This document shows positions 5,576 to 13,106 of a DNA stretch of 32,099 nucleotides, piece after piece. The stretch is from Robinsoniella peoriensis (lineage in GTDB: Bacteria; Bacillota; Clostridia; Lachnospirales; Lachnospiraceae): assembly GCF_042680125.1 (NCBI RefSeq), contig NZ_JBHTNY010000061.1; one strand, written 5' to 3'. A program made the translations under genes and the position numbers. The notes beneath the pieces were generated by a model that ran no database searches, was not told where the DNA came from, and saw only the letters and a program-made list of their open reading frames with translations. Numbering within the stretch: position 1 is the first letter of the stretch; each line of letters begins with the position of its first letter.

Positions 5576-7241
5576 CCCGTATATTACAGCATTCATGGAT
5601 GATGTAAAAACCGGAAAGATCAATGCCTGCAAAGAGATTAAGGCATTAATCGAGCATGTGGAATACTGTTTTGAAAATGATGATATCTATGTTGATTGTG
5701 AGCAGTTAGAGAAATACATATCACTGGCAAAATATTTTCCGTATGAAACAATATTTCCCTGGCAGCAGTTTGTGATCGGGCTGCATGACTGCACCTATTG
5801 GAAAGAATCCGGCATGCCGCGCTGGCCTGATTTACTTTGCGTGTTGGGACGTGGTGCCGGAAAAGATGGAACTATCGCACTGGAAAGTACAGCCCTGTCA
5901 TCCCCATATAACGGAATACAGGAGTATGACGTTGATATTTGTGCCAACAATGAAGAACAGGCTATACGGCCCGCACAGGACATTATAAATGCTTTTGAAA
6001 TGCCGAAGAATCTGAAAAAGTTGAAGAAGTTCTTCTACTGGACAAAAGAAAAGATCGTTTCTTTAAAAACGAATTCCACTATTAAAGGGCGGACGAATAA
6101 TCCGAAAGGAAAGGACGGACTAAGGTCCGGTATTGTAATCTTTAATGAGATCCACCAGTATGAAGACTATAAAAATATTAATGTATTTACAACCGGTCTT
6201 GGAAAGAAAAAGCATCCAAGGAGATCTTACTATACTACCCAGGGTGATGTAAGGGAAGGCCCCCTGGATGATTTACTTGAAACAGCAGAGGGCATTTTGT
6301 TTGGCGGCGATCCGGATAACGGACTGCTGCCTTTTATCTGCCGGTTGGATGGCAAAGAAGAGGTACACGATGAGACGAACTGGGAAAAAGCAAATCCATC
6401 CCTGCCTTATCTGCCAGATCTGAAAGAAGAGATTCGAAAAGAATACCGGGAGTGGGCGAAGAATCCACAGCGGCTGCCGGCATTTATGACGAAACGTATG
6501 AATATACCGGATGGTGCCAGCGAAATAAAAGTGACGGACTGGGAAAATATAGCTGCAACCAATAGAGCTGTACCAGTAATACACCGATGGAGCTGCACCT
6601 GTGGCATTGACTATATGAAAGTCACTGACTTTGCATCCGTAAATCTGCATTTCCGAAAAGGAGATGAGAGGTATGACATAAATCATTCCTGGCTATGCCT
6701 GAATTCGAAAGATATACCGAGGTTGAAATGTCCCTGGAAAGAGTGGGCAGATGGCGGGCTGCTGACATTGGTGGATGATGTAGAGATCCATCCCACAATA
6801 TTAACGGAATATATATCAAATGCGAAAAGGAATTGTGACATAAAAATGCTTGCCCTGGATGATTTCCGGTATTCTCTTATCAGCAGGTATCTGAAAGAGA
6901 TTGGCTTTGATCCAAAGATCTATAAAAATTTGAAGCTTGTCCGTCCATCCGATATTATGAAGGTGGTTCCAGTGATTGACTCCTGCTTTGCGAATCAATG
7001 GTTTGCGTGGGATGACAACCCGGTACTGAGATGGGCGGTTAATAATACAAAGCTGATCCGGCATGGCAGGAAGATGGGGACAGAGGATGCAGACATCGGA
7101 AATTTTGTCTACGGGAAGATAGAAGCAAAATCAAGGAAGACTGACCCGTTTATGGCATTGGCAGCCAGCATGACAGTAGAAGATTCCCTTCCGGCAGCGC
7201 CAAGGCTCCAAATGCCGAAGCTGAAAGTCTATACCTATTAA
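5559..7241 (+). CDS. terL: Terminase large subunit
   Basis: The packaging motor ATPase and nuclease, about 560 residues, is a typical length. The Walker A-like loop is LGRGAGKD (residues about 96-103), Walker B is IVIFNE (about 192-197), and a coupling motif follows in YYTTQGD. The C-terminal nuclease half has acidic clusters GIDYMKVTDFAS and LALDDFRYS. It belongs to the Terminase_1 type seen with P27-family TerS. Possible starts are GTG 5550, ATG 5559 and ATG 5565; 5559 is chosen because GGTGG at 5549-5553 is well spaced. It overlaps terS by 17 bases. Confidence 0.95.
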   Translation: MTMICSPYITAFMDDVKTGKINACKEIKALIEHVEYCFENDDIYVDCEQLEKYISLAKYFPYETIFPWQQFVIGLHDCTYWKESGMPRWPDLLCVLGRGAGKDGTIALESTALSSPYNGIQEYDVDICANNEEQAIRPAQDIINAFEMPKNLKKLKKFFYWTKEKIVSLKTNSTIKGRTNNPKGKDGLRSGIVIFNEIHQYEDYKNINVFTTGLGKKKHPRRSYYTTQGDVREGPLDDLLETAEGILFGGDPDNGLLPFICRLDGKEEVHDETNWEKANPSLPYLPDLKEEIRKEYREWAKNPQRLPAFMTKRMNIPDGASEIKVTDWENIAATNRAVPVIHRWSCTCGIDYMKVTDFASVNLHFRKGDERYDINHSWLCLNSKDIPRLKCPWKEWADGGLLTLVDDVEIHPTILTEYISNAKRNCDIKMLALDDFRYSLISRYLKEIGFDPKIYKNLKLVRPSDIMKVVPVIDSCFANQWFAWDDNPVLRWAVNNTKLIRHGRKMGTEDADIGNFVYGKIEAKSRKTDPFMALAASMTVEDSLPAAPRLQMPKLKVYTY

Positions 7242-7253
7242 GGAGGTGATGAA

Positions 7254-8432
7254 TTGGCATTAAATTTTAAAAAGTGGCTTGTAACTAAGCTTGGAGGGAA
7301 TCAGGAAAAGACATCAACGATGGAAATAGAGGGCTGTGATTTTTTTAATATTATGGATGATATCTATCTGCGGGAGCTTGCTTTTTGGACTTGTGTGAAT
7401 AAGATCGCAAATGCTATGAGTAAATGTGAGTTTAAAACCTATATAGGAAATACCGCAGTAAAGAAATCAGAGTATTACCTCTGGAACGTAGAACCAAACC
7501 TGAATCAGAATTCATCGGCTTTTCTCACGAAGCTGATCGGAAAGCTTTATCGAAATAATGAGGCACTGGTTATAGAATCAAACGGGCAGCTCCTGGTTGC
7601 AGATTCTTTTACCAAAGTAAAGTATGCCTTGTACGACTATACATTTAAAGACGTAACCGTGGATGAATTTAAATTCAACAAGAGTTTCCAACAGAGTGAA
7701 GTTTTGTACTGGGAGCTGAATTCCGTGGATATGAAACAACTTGTAAATGGAATTTACCAGTCATACAAAGACTTGATCTCTTATGCATCCAGGGCATACC
7801 AGAAGTCGAGAGGCAATCGCGGTATCCTAAACATTGATGCTCAGGCTCAGGCTTCCGAGAATTTTTCTGACACATTACAGGACCTGATGAACAATTACTT
7901 TAAACAGTTTTTTAACACGGATAATGCAGTGCTGCCATTATATGATGGCTACAAGTATGAGGATATAGGAAGTAAAACCTATTCCAATGAAACTACCAGG
8001 GATATAAAAGCCATGACGGATGATATTTTTGATTTCTCCGCCAGGGCTTTTTCTTTTCCGCCATCACTGGCAAAAGGTGACGTACAGGACACAGGAAAAG
8101 CAACGGATGAATTGCTGACATTCTGCATTGATCCGCTTGCACGTATGCTGGAAAACGAAATAAACCGGAAGCGCAATGGGTTCAGCGGATTCATGGCTGG
8201 AAACTATGTGAAGATAGACACCACCACGGTGAAGCATATTGACATCTTTGATATTGCAACCCCGGTGGATAAACTAATTTCCTCCGGTGTATTTACAATC
8301 AATGACATGAAACGCATATTAGGCGAACCGGAGATACCGGAAGACTGGGCGAACCAGCATTTCATTACAAAAAATTATTCCACGATCCAGGATCTTCTGG
8401 AAAGTTTGAATAATACAGCTAACACAACTTAG
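7254..8432 (+). CDS. Portal protein, HK97 type
   Basis: The 392-residue protein forms the dodecameric portal at the capsid vertex, through which DNA passes. It shows the HK97/phage_portal pattern: an early LAFWTCVNKIANAMSKC, the central YASRAYQKSRGNRG, and the late FSARAFSFPPSLAKGD and INDMKRILGEPEIP blocks. The start is TTG 7254, because AGGAGGTG lies at 7241-7248 and the nearby ATG 7249 is blocked by a stop after four codons. It sits between TerL and the protease, as in all HK97-like modules. Confidence 0.92.
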   Translation: MALNFKKWLVTKLGGNQEKTSTMEIEGCDFFNIMDDIYLRELAFWTCVNKIANAMSKCEFKTYIGNTAVKKSEYYLWNVEPNLNQNSSAFLTKLIGKLYRNNEALVIESNGQLLVADSFTKVKYALYDYTFKDVTVDEFKFNKSFQQSEVLYWELNSVDMKQLVNGIYQSYKDLISYASRAYQKSRGNRGILNIDAQAQASENFSDTLQDLMNNYFKQFFNTDNAVLPLYDGYKYEDIGSKTYSNETTRDIKAMTDDIFDFSARAFSFPPSLAKGDVQDTGKATDELLTFCIDPLARMLENEINRKRNGFSGFMAGNYVKIDTTTVKHIDIFDIATPVDKLISSGVFTINDMKRILGEPEIPEDWANQHFITKNYSTIQDLLESLNNTANTT

Positions 8433-8447
8433 AAAGGTGGTGAGATT

Positions 8448-9155
8448 ATGAATAAATACTATGCAATGGAAACGGCAGAAAAAGAAACCGATATTATGAT
8501 ATTCGGTGATATTACATCCTGGCCGTGGATGGAATCGGATGTTTCCTCTTACAACTTGTCAAAACAGATAGCTGGACTCGATACGGATGCTATTAACATT
8601 CATTTGAACAGCTATGGCGGAGAAGTAAGCGAAGGACTTGCAATCTATAATGCATTAAAACAGCATAAAGCGAAGGTGAGAACCTATTGTGACGGATTTG
8701 CGTGTTCTATCGCATCCGTTATTTTTATGGCCGGAGACGAAAGAATAATGTCCAATGCTTCTATGCTAATGGTGCATAATCCCTGGACATATACGGAGGG
8801 GAATGCACAGGAGCTAAGAAAGACAGCGGAGGACTTAGATAAAATGTCCCAGGCATCTGTAAACGCCTATATGGAATCGGTAAGCATTACGGAGGATGAA
8901 GTAAAACAGCTGTTAGACGATGAAACATGGCTGACACCGGCAGAGGCTTTAGAATATGGTTTCGCCACAGCCGTAACAGGGAAAGACCCGCAGGCAAAAT
9001 ACAGCCAGTCCGTAAGGAAGGGCATTATGCAAAAACTGTTGATAAAGCAGCAGGAGCCTGATCCGGCACCACAGGCAGATCCGGAGCCTGAGCCAATACC
9101 GGAAAAAACTTTGATGAAACTATTCAAGGGCGTAGCCCGGAAAGAAGGCAAATAA
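8448..9155 (+). CDS. ClpP-like prohead maturation protease
   Basis: The 235-residue serine protease should process the prohead. The ClpP fold is evident from INIHLNSYGGEVSEG (50-63), the nucleophile motif DGFACSIAS with S87, and MLMVHNPW with H110. The third acid probably lies near 128-131. The C-terminal 40 residues form a Pro/Glu-rich linker (PDPAPQADPEPEPIPEK) and a basic end, which may act in scaffolding. Its TAA overlaps the capsid ATG by one base, coupling protease and capsid translation. Confidence 0.93.
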   Translation: MNKYYAMETAEKETDIMIFGDITSWPWMESDVSSYNLSKQIAGLDTDAINIHLNSYGGEVSEGLAIYNALKQHKAKVRTYCDGFACSIASVIFMAGDERIMSNASMLMVHNPWTYTEGNAQELRKTAEDLDKMSQASVNAYMESVSITEDEVKQLLDDETWLTPAEALEYGFATAVTGKDPQAKYSQSVRKGIMQKLLIKQQEPDPAPQADPEPEPIPEKTLMKLFKGVARKEGK

Positions 9156-10345
9156 TGAAAAATAAAGATGTATTAGCAATGGAAAAAGCAAAAGTCCTGG
9201 AGAAGATGAACCAGGCAATTGCGGGAAATGATGCAGATGCATTTGCGGCTGCATTTGAAGAACTGTCTATGAATATCCAGGAGAATATTCTGGCAGAGGT
9301 AGATCTTATTAACCAGCAGAATGATACAGCTGTACTTAGTGGAAGAGGTGTGCGGCAGCTTACCAGCGGAGAAAAAACATATTACGAAAAAGTAATTGAA
9401 GCAATGAAAAGCTCCAGTCCAAAGCAGGCTCTGGCCGAACTGGATGTAGTAATGCCGAAAACCACAATTGATGCAGTATTTGAAGACCTCACAACGGAGC
9501 ATCCGCTTCTGAATGCGATCCAATTCCAGAATACTTCTGGATTAATTGAAATGATTGTAAATACAAACGGCGTGGAACTGGCTACCTGGTCAACTTTATG
9601 TGCAGAAATTACAAAGGAGCTTACATCCGGATTCAAGAAAGTAAATATGAGTCTGGATAAGCTGTCGGCGTTCCTTCCGGTATGCAAGGCTATGTTAGAT
9701 CTTGGACCCGCATGGTTAGACCGTTATGTAAGGGACATTTTGCAGGAAGCTCTTTACAATGGTTTGGAAGCAGGTATCATTGCCGGTACCGGAAAGAACC
9801 AGCCCATTGGAATGATGAAGCAGGTAGGAGAAGGCGTTACGGTTACAGATGGGGTATACCCGGACAAGACAGCAACAAAAGTTACCAGCTTTGATCCGGT
9901 TTCCTATGGTGCGCTTCTGGCAAAAATGGCGAAGACACCAAAAGGCAACCCGAGAAAAGTTGAAAATGTTATCCTGGTGGTAAATCCGGTAGACTATTTT
10001 ACAAAGGTAATGCCAGGGACCACAATCATGACACCTCAGGGGACCTACGTAAACAACGTGCTTCCTTATCCGACGACATTAATCCAGTCAACACAGGTGC
10101 CAGAAGGAAAGGCCATTATTGGACTTGCAAAACGGTATTTCATGGGCGTAGGAACTGCGAAGTCGGGGAAGATTGAATACTCAGATGAGTACCATTTTTT
10201 AGAAGATGAAAGAATTTACCTGGTTAAACTTTACGGACACGGGGAGCCATTAGACAACAACGCTTTTGAACTGCTTGATATTTCCACGCTTGAACCGGCT
10301 GTGCTGAAAGTCAAAACAGTAACGTCTACACCGGCGGGGGAATAA
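9155..10345 (+). CDS. Major capsid protein, HK97 fold
   Basis: The 396-residue protein begins with a helical delta-domain-like segment (residues 1-90, KVLEKMNQAIAGND and FEELSMNIQENI), followed by the mature HK97-fold core with TTIDAVFEDL, FLPVCKAMLDLG and FMGVGTAKSGKIEYSD blocks. It forms the icosahedral shell after cleavage by the upstream ClpP-like protease. The reading frame ends GCG GGG GAA TAA in a five-G run (10336-10340). Slipping back one base there would append the following HeH-like sequence to give a product of about 453 residues. Confidence 0.94.
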   Translation: MKNKDVLAMEKAKVLEKMNQAIAGNDADAFAAAFEELSMNIQENILAEVDLINQQNDTAVLSGRGVRQLTSGEKTYYEKVIEAMKSSSPKQALAELDVVMPKTTIDAVFEDLTTEHPLLNAIQFQNTSGLIEMIVNTNGVELATWSTLCAEITKELTSGFKKVNMSLDKLSAFLPVCKAMLDLGPAWLDRYVRDILQEALYNGLEAGIIAGTGKNQPIGMMKQVGEGVTVTDGVYPDKTATKVTSFDPVSYGALLAKMAKTPKGNPRKVENVILVVNPVDYFTKVMPGTTIMTPQGTYVNNVLPYPTTLIQSTQVPEGKAIIGLAKRYFMGVGTAKSGKIEYSDEYHFLEDERIYLVKLYGHGEPLDNNAFELLDISTLEPAVLKVKTVTSTPAGE

Positions 10346-10398
10346 CAGGCTATAGCCGTAAGGCTCTAGCGGCCTATTCCGCAAAGAGTCTTAATGAA

Positions 10399-10515
10399 AT
10401 GAAATTAAGTCAGATTAAGGCTCTGGCTGCTGAGAACGGTTATAGCATTACAACGACTAAGAAAGCGGATATTGTAAAGGAATTATTACAGCAGCAGGAA
10501 GGAGCTACAGCATGA
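10399..10515 (+). CDS. HeH/Rho-N-like mini-protein, possibly a capsid frameshift extension
   Basis: The frame -1 to the capsid gene stays open across the capsid stop to TGA 10513-10515. Its sequence SLNEMKLSQIKALAAENGY then KKADIVKELLQQQ resembles the helix-extended-helix / Rho N-terminal domain often found in small head proteins of Firmicutes phages. The only normal start in this frame is ATG 10399, which has a poor ribosome site and would cut into the first helix. The frame ends in ATGA overlap with the connector gene. Either coupled re-initiation or frameshifting from the capsid gene could express it. Confidence 0.6.
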   Translation: MKLSQIKALAAENGYSITTTKKADIVKELLQQQEGATA

Positions 10516-10802
10516 ACCTACTGGATGAAGTAAAAAATTATCTTGATATTACATGGGAGATGTCAGAAGGCGAAGCCCAGAAGCTGACGGGGATGATTGA
10601 ACGCGGAAAGGCTGCTATATGCGGAAGACTTGGAGAATGTGATTTCGAAAGTGACACACAGGAAAAATCCCTGTTATTCAACTATGTAATGTATGACCGG
10701 TCTGGAGCAGTGGCAGATTTCTGGCAGAATTATAAAAATGAGATCCTTTCCCTACAGCTGAGAAATAAGGTGAAGAGATATGGTGAAGAACAAACAGTTT
10801 GA
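10512..10802 (+). CDS. Head-tail connector (adaptor), gp6-like
   Basis: This 96-residue helical protein, starting LLDEVKNYLDITWEM and containing YVMYDRSGAVADFWQNYKNEI, matches the small gp6/gp15-like adaptors that bind below the portal. Position right after the capsid and before the head-closure gene supports the call. It overlaps the next gene by 23 bases. Confidence 0.82.
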   Translation: MNLLDEVKNYLDITWEMSEGEAQKLTGMIERGKAAICGRLGECDFESDTQEKSLLFNYVMYDRSGAVADFWQNYKNEILSLQLRNKVKRYGEEQTV

Positions 10803-11115
10803 GGTGTTTAATGACGGAACCTGCAGCTTCCATGAGATTGATGATGATGGAAATGCAGGCTCTATAAAAGCCGCTATCCGGTACCAGGAACGGACAATAG
10901 GGTATAAAAGATTTATAGAGTCTATGACTGCCAAAGTGCAGGTTGATAGGTTGATCCGTGTGCCGGCGCAATCCTGGCTGACCACGGAATACCTGGCAGT
11001 AATCGGAACGGAAGTCTTTGAAATAAAACAGGTGCAGAAAATTAGTGACGCGCTTCCAAAGGCAAATGATGTTTCGCTGCACCTGACCAGGAAAAGGAGG
11101 GTTACGGATGGCTAA
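10780..11115 (+). CDS. Head-closure (stopper) protein, SPP1 gp16-like
   Basis: This 111-residue beta-rich protein (YQERTIGYKRFIESMTAKVQ and LAVIGTEVFEIKQVQ blocks) has the size and position of the head-closure proteins that seal the connector after packaging. It ends in a basic patch (LTRKRRVTDG). Its start lies within the upstream connector gene, and its end overlaps the gp10-like gene by 8 bases, so the set is probably co-translated. Confidence 0.78.
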   Translation: MVKNKQFEVFNDGTCSFHEIDDDGNAGSIKAAIRYQERTIGYKRFIESMTAKVQVDRLIRVPAQSWLTTEYLAVIGTEVFEIKQVQKISDALPKANDVSLHLTRKRRVTDG

Positions 11116-11563
11116 ATTTGATATACAGGGATTTGATAAACTTATGACGGAACTTGACAGACTGGGGCGTTTCGGCGAGATAGCACCGAAGATGTTAGAG
11201 GAAAGCGTAGGAATATTAAAAGAAGAGGTTATAAAAGAAGCATCCAAGCACCGTGATACCGGGGAGATGGTGGAATCTATTAAAGAAACATCCGCAATCT
11301 CAGGGAAAGGGGGCGGATACTATATCTGTGTCAGACCTACTGGGTATGCATCAGGGAAGAAATGGCAGAACTCCAGAACCATTAGCGGGAAAAAAGCTGG
11401 GAAAAGGGAAAGAGTACGCAACATGGAAAAATTAGTATACCTGGAATTTGGAGTCAAAGGCCGCCCGGCAACTCCAGTTCTTACCACGGCAGTACTGAAT
11501 GCAGAACCCAAGGTAATTGCAAAGATGCGGGAGGTATTTAACCGGGAGGTGACAGGCGGATGA
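11108..11563 (+). CDS. HK97 gp10-like tail-completion protein
   Basis: The 151-residue product shows the HK97-gp10_like pattern: an N-terminal GFDKLMTELDRLG helix, then HRDTGEMVESIK (56-67), and a C-terminal YLEFGVKGRPATPVLTTAV block. Members join head and tail. AGGAGGGTTACGG precedes the ATG. Its TGA overlaps the next start by 4 bases. Confidence 0.88.
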   Translation: MAKFDIQGFDKLMTELDRLGRFGEIAPKMLEESVGILKEEVIKEASKHRDTGEMVESIKETSAISGKGGGYYICVRPTGYASGKKWQNSRTISGKKAGKRERVRNMEKLVYLEFGVKGRPATPVLTTAVLNAEPKVIAKMREVFNREVTGG

Positions 11564-11901
11564 CAGCAGATGTGCTATTACAACAGGTTTTAGAAAAGAC
11601 CGGTCTTCCGGTTAAGCAGTATGAATATAAAGGAGCAAAGCCGGAGTATATACTGATTAACGAAGAAGACGAACGTGGAATAGGGCATGCGGATGACTGC
11701 CCCCAGGCAATGTCTTTATGGTGGCAGGTCCATATATTTGCACCATCAGAAACAGATTTCAGGTCTAGGAAAAGGCAGGTAATAAAGCTGCTTTTGGAGG
11801 CGGGAATTACAATAGGAAACATAAACGTCCTGTATGAGCAGGAAACAGAAACAATGCATGTAGTAATTTCATGCAATATAACAGAAAATATGGAGGAATA
11901 A
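11560..11901 (+). CDS. Tail terminator-like protein
   Basis: This 113-residue alpha/beta protein sits between the gp10-like and major tail genes, where siphophages carry the tail terminator that caps the tail tube. It includes ADDCPQAMSLWWQVHIFAPS and a C-terminal VLYEQETETMHVVISCNI strand pair, in keeping with the DUF3168/gpU-like fold. The family assignment rests mainly on size, predicted secondary structure and position. Confidence 0.72.
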   Translation: MTADVLLQQVLEKTGLPVKQYEYKGAKPEYILINEEDERGIGHADDCPQAMSLWWQVHIFAPSETDFRSRKRQVIKLLLEAGITIGNINVLYEQETETMHVVISCNITENMEE

Positions 11902-11905
11902 AATT

Positions 11906-12487
11906 ATGGCAAAAGTAGGATTAAAATACCCGGTATACGCAATTTTGGATGACGATGGAACATATTCAGGTGGTGCAGTAATTGCAAAGGCAATTAAAGC
12001 CAGCGTAACAGCAGAAAGCAATGATGTAAAGCTGTATGCAGATGATGGAGTAGCAGAATCTGATAAATCATTTAAGGGCGGTAAAATTTCCCTGAATGTG
12101 GATGATTTGACGAATAAGGTTTATTGTGATCTTTTGGGACATAAGTATACAGCTGGAAGCGAATCGGATCCGACAACCCCGGAAACTGTGCTGGCAAATG
12201 GAAATGATATCGCGCCGTTTGTAGGCGTTGGATTCTATGGAAAAGTTGTAAGGGGTGGAAAAGTGGCATTCTTAGCCAAATGGCTTAGAAAGACGCAGTT
12301 TGCAGAACCGGCAGATGAAACCGAAACAAAAGGAGATACTGTAAACTACCAGACACCGACTATCGAAGGTGATGTGTTCCAGATGGATAATGGTGACTGG
12401 AAAGACCAGGCGGAGTTTAAGAATGAAGCAGATGCGAAAAAATGGTTAGAAACCAAGGCGGGTATAACCACTGCGCCGGCAGAGTAA
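11906..12487 (+). CDS. Major tail tube protein, phi13-like
   Basis: The 193-residue protein forms the tail tube. Typical features are AKVGLKYPVYAIL at the start, a beta-rich core (FKGGKISLNVDDL, VGVGFYGKV, KVAFLAKWLRKTQF), and a TPTIEGDVFQMDNGDWKDQAEF block near the end, as in the phi13-type major tail family. A GGAGG ribosome site precedes ATG 11906. It directly precedes the tail chaperone genes. Confidence 0.88.
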   Translation: MAKVGLKYPVYAILDDDGTYSGGAVIAKAIKASVTAESNDVKLYADDGVAESDKSFKGGKISLNVDDLTNKVYCDLLGHKYTAGSESDPTTPETVLANGNDIAPFVGVGFYGKVVRGGKVAFLAKWLRKTQFAEPADETETKGDTVNYQTPTIEGDVFQMDNGDWKDQAEFKNEADAKKWLETKAGITTAPAE

Positions 12488-12499
12488 GGAGCATAGTCT

Positions 12500-12886
12500 A
12501 TGAGCGATTTAAGACCAATCGGGGAACCGATTAACATAGAAGGGGTGGAACGGCATCTGCTGTTCACCCTTAATGTGGATGATGCATTGCAGGAGTACTT
12601 TGACTGTAGTTTGGAAGAAGTAATTGATATGCTGGCGGACAAAAGAAAATCAACCAAGGCGATGAAAGTAATTTTGATGGAGTTGCTCAATGATGAAGTA
12701 GATCGATTAAATCATGCAGGGGAAAAGCATGAATTAAAGAAATACACAGAGCAGGAAACTGGATGGCTAGTGAGTCAGGAAAATATAACAGGTGCAACGA
12801 TTGCAATATTAAAAGCCTATGGGTTATCTTTACCTGAGGCAGATGAGTTTGATTCCCCAAACGTGGAGAGCGGGCAGAGCGTATAA
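12500..12886 (+). CDS. Tail assembly chaperone gpG-like
   Basis: This 128-residue acidic protein precedes the tape measure, where siphophages encode the two tail chaperones. The LLFTLNVDDALQEYF and ITGATIAILKAYGL segments fit the Firmicutes gpG-like group. Near its 3' end, in frame, is the heptamer CCCAAAC (12856-12862, read C CCA AAC), eight codons before the stop. Ribosomes that slip here make the longer gpGT form. Confidence 0.85.
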   Translation: MSDLRPIGEPINIEGVERHLLFTLNVDDALQEYFDCSLEEVIDMLADKRKSTKAMKVILMELLNDEVDRLNHAGEKHELKKYTEQETGWLVSQENITGATIAILKAYGLSLPEADEFDSPNVESGQSV

Positions 12887-13044
12887 ATACTGCCCGCCTT
12901 CTTTATATAGGCTGCAAGATTTTAAACTATACCGAACAGGAAGTGTTTGCGATGACGTTGCGGAAATTCTTCCTGATCTACGATGAATACCTTCTTTTGA
13001 ATGGATTAAAGGAAGAGGAGGTTTCAATTGACCAGATATTTTAA
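12856..13044 (+). CDS. gpT-like frameshift extension of the tail chaperone (gpGT)
   Basis: From the CCCAAAC slip site, the -1 frame continues past the gpG stop to TAA 13042-13044 and adds 60 residues (RGERAERINTARLLYIGCK ... EEVSIDQIF). The full fusion would be about 181 residues. The extension has no start codon with a ribosome site of its own, and it encodes the short helical protein expected for gpT (VFAMTLRKFFLIYDEYLLL). In lambda and most siphophages, gpG and gpGT in a fixed ratio guide the tape measure during tail assembly. Confidence 0.85.
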   Translation, partial: PKRGERAERINTARLLYIGCKILNYTEQEVFAMTLRKFFLIYDEYLLLNGLKEEEVSIDQIF

Positions 13045-13058
13045 TAATAGAAATTGTG

Positions 13059-13084
13059 GAAAGGCGCCTTTATTGGCGCTTTTC
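13059..13084 (+). promoter_or_regulatory. Stable hairpin between tail chaperone and tape-measure genes
   Basis: GAAAGGCGCC (13059-13068) pairs with GGCGCTTTTC (13075-13084), one G-U, around a TTTATT loop. There is no long U-run after it, so it may serve in attenuation, mRNA processing or tuning rather than full termination. It sits 15 nt after the gpT stop and 8-10 nt before the tape-measure ribosome site. Confidence 0.45.
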
Positions 13085-13106
13085 TGTATAAAAGGTGGTG
13101 ATAGCC

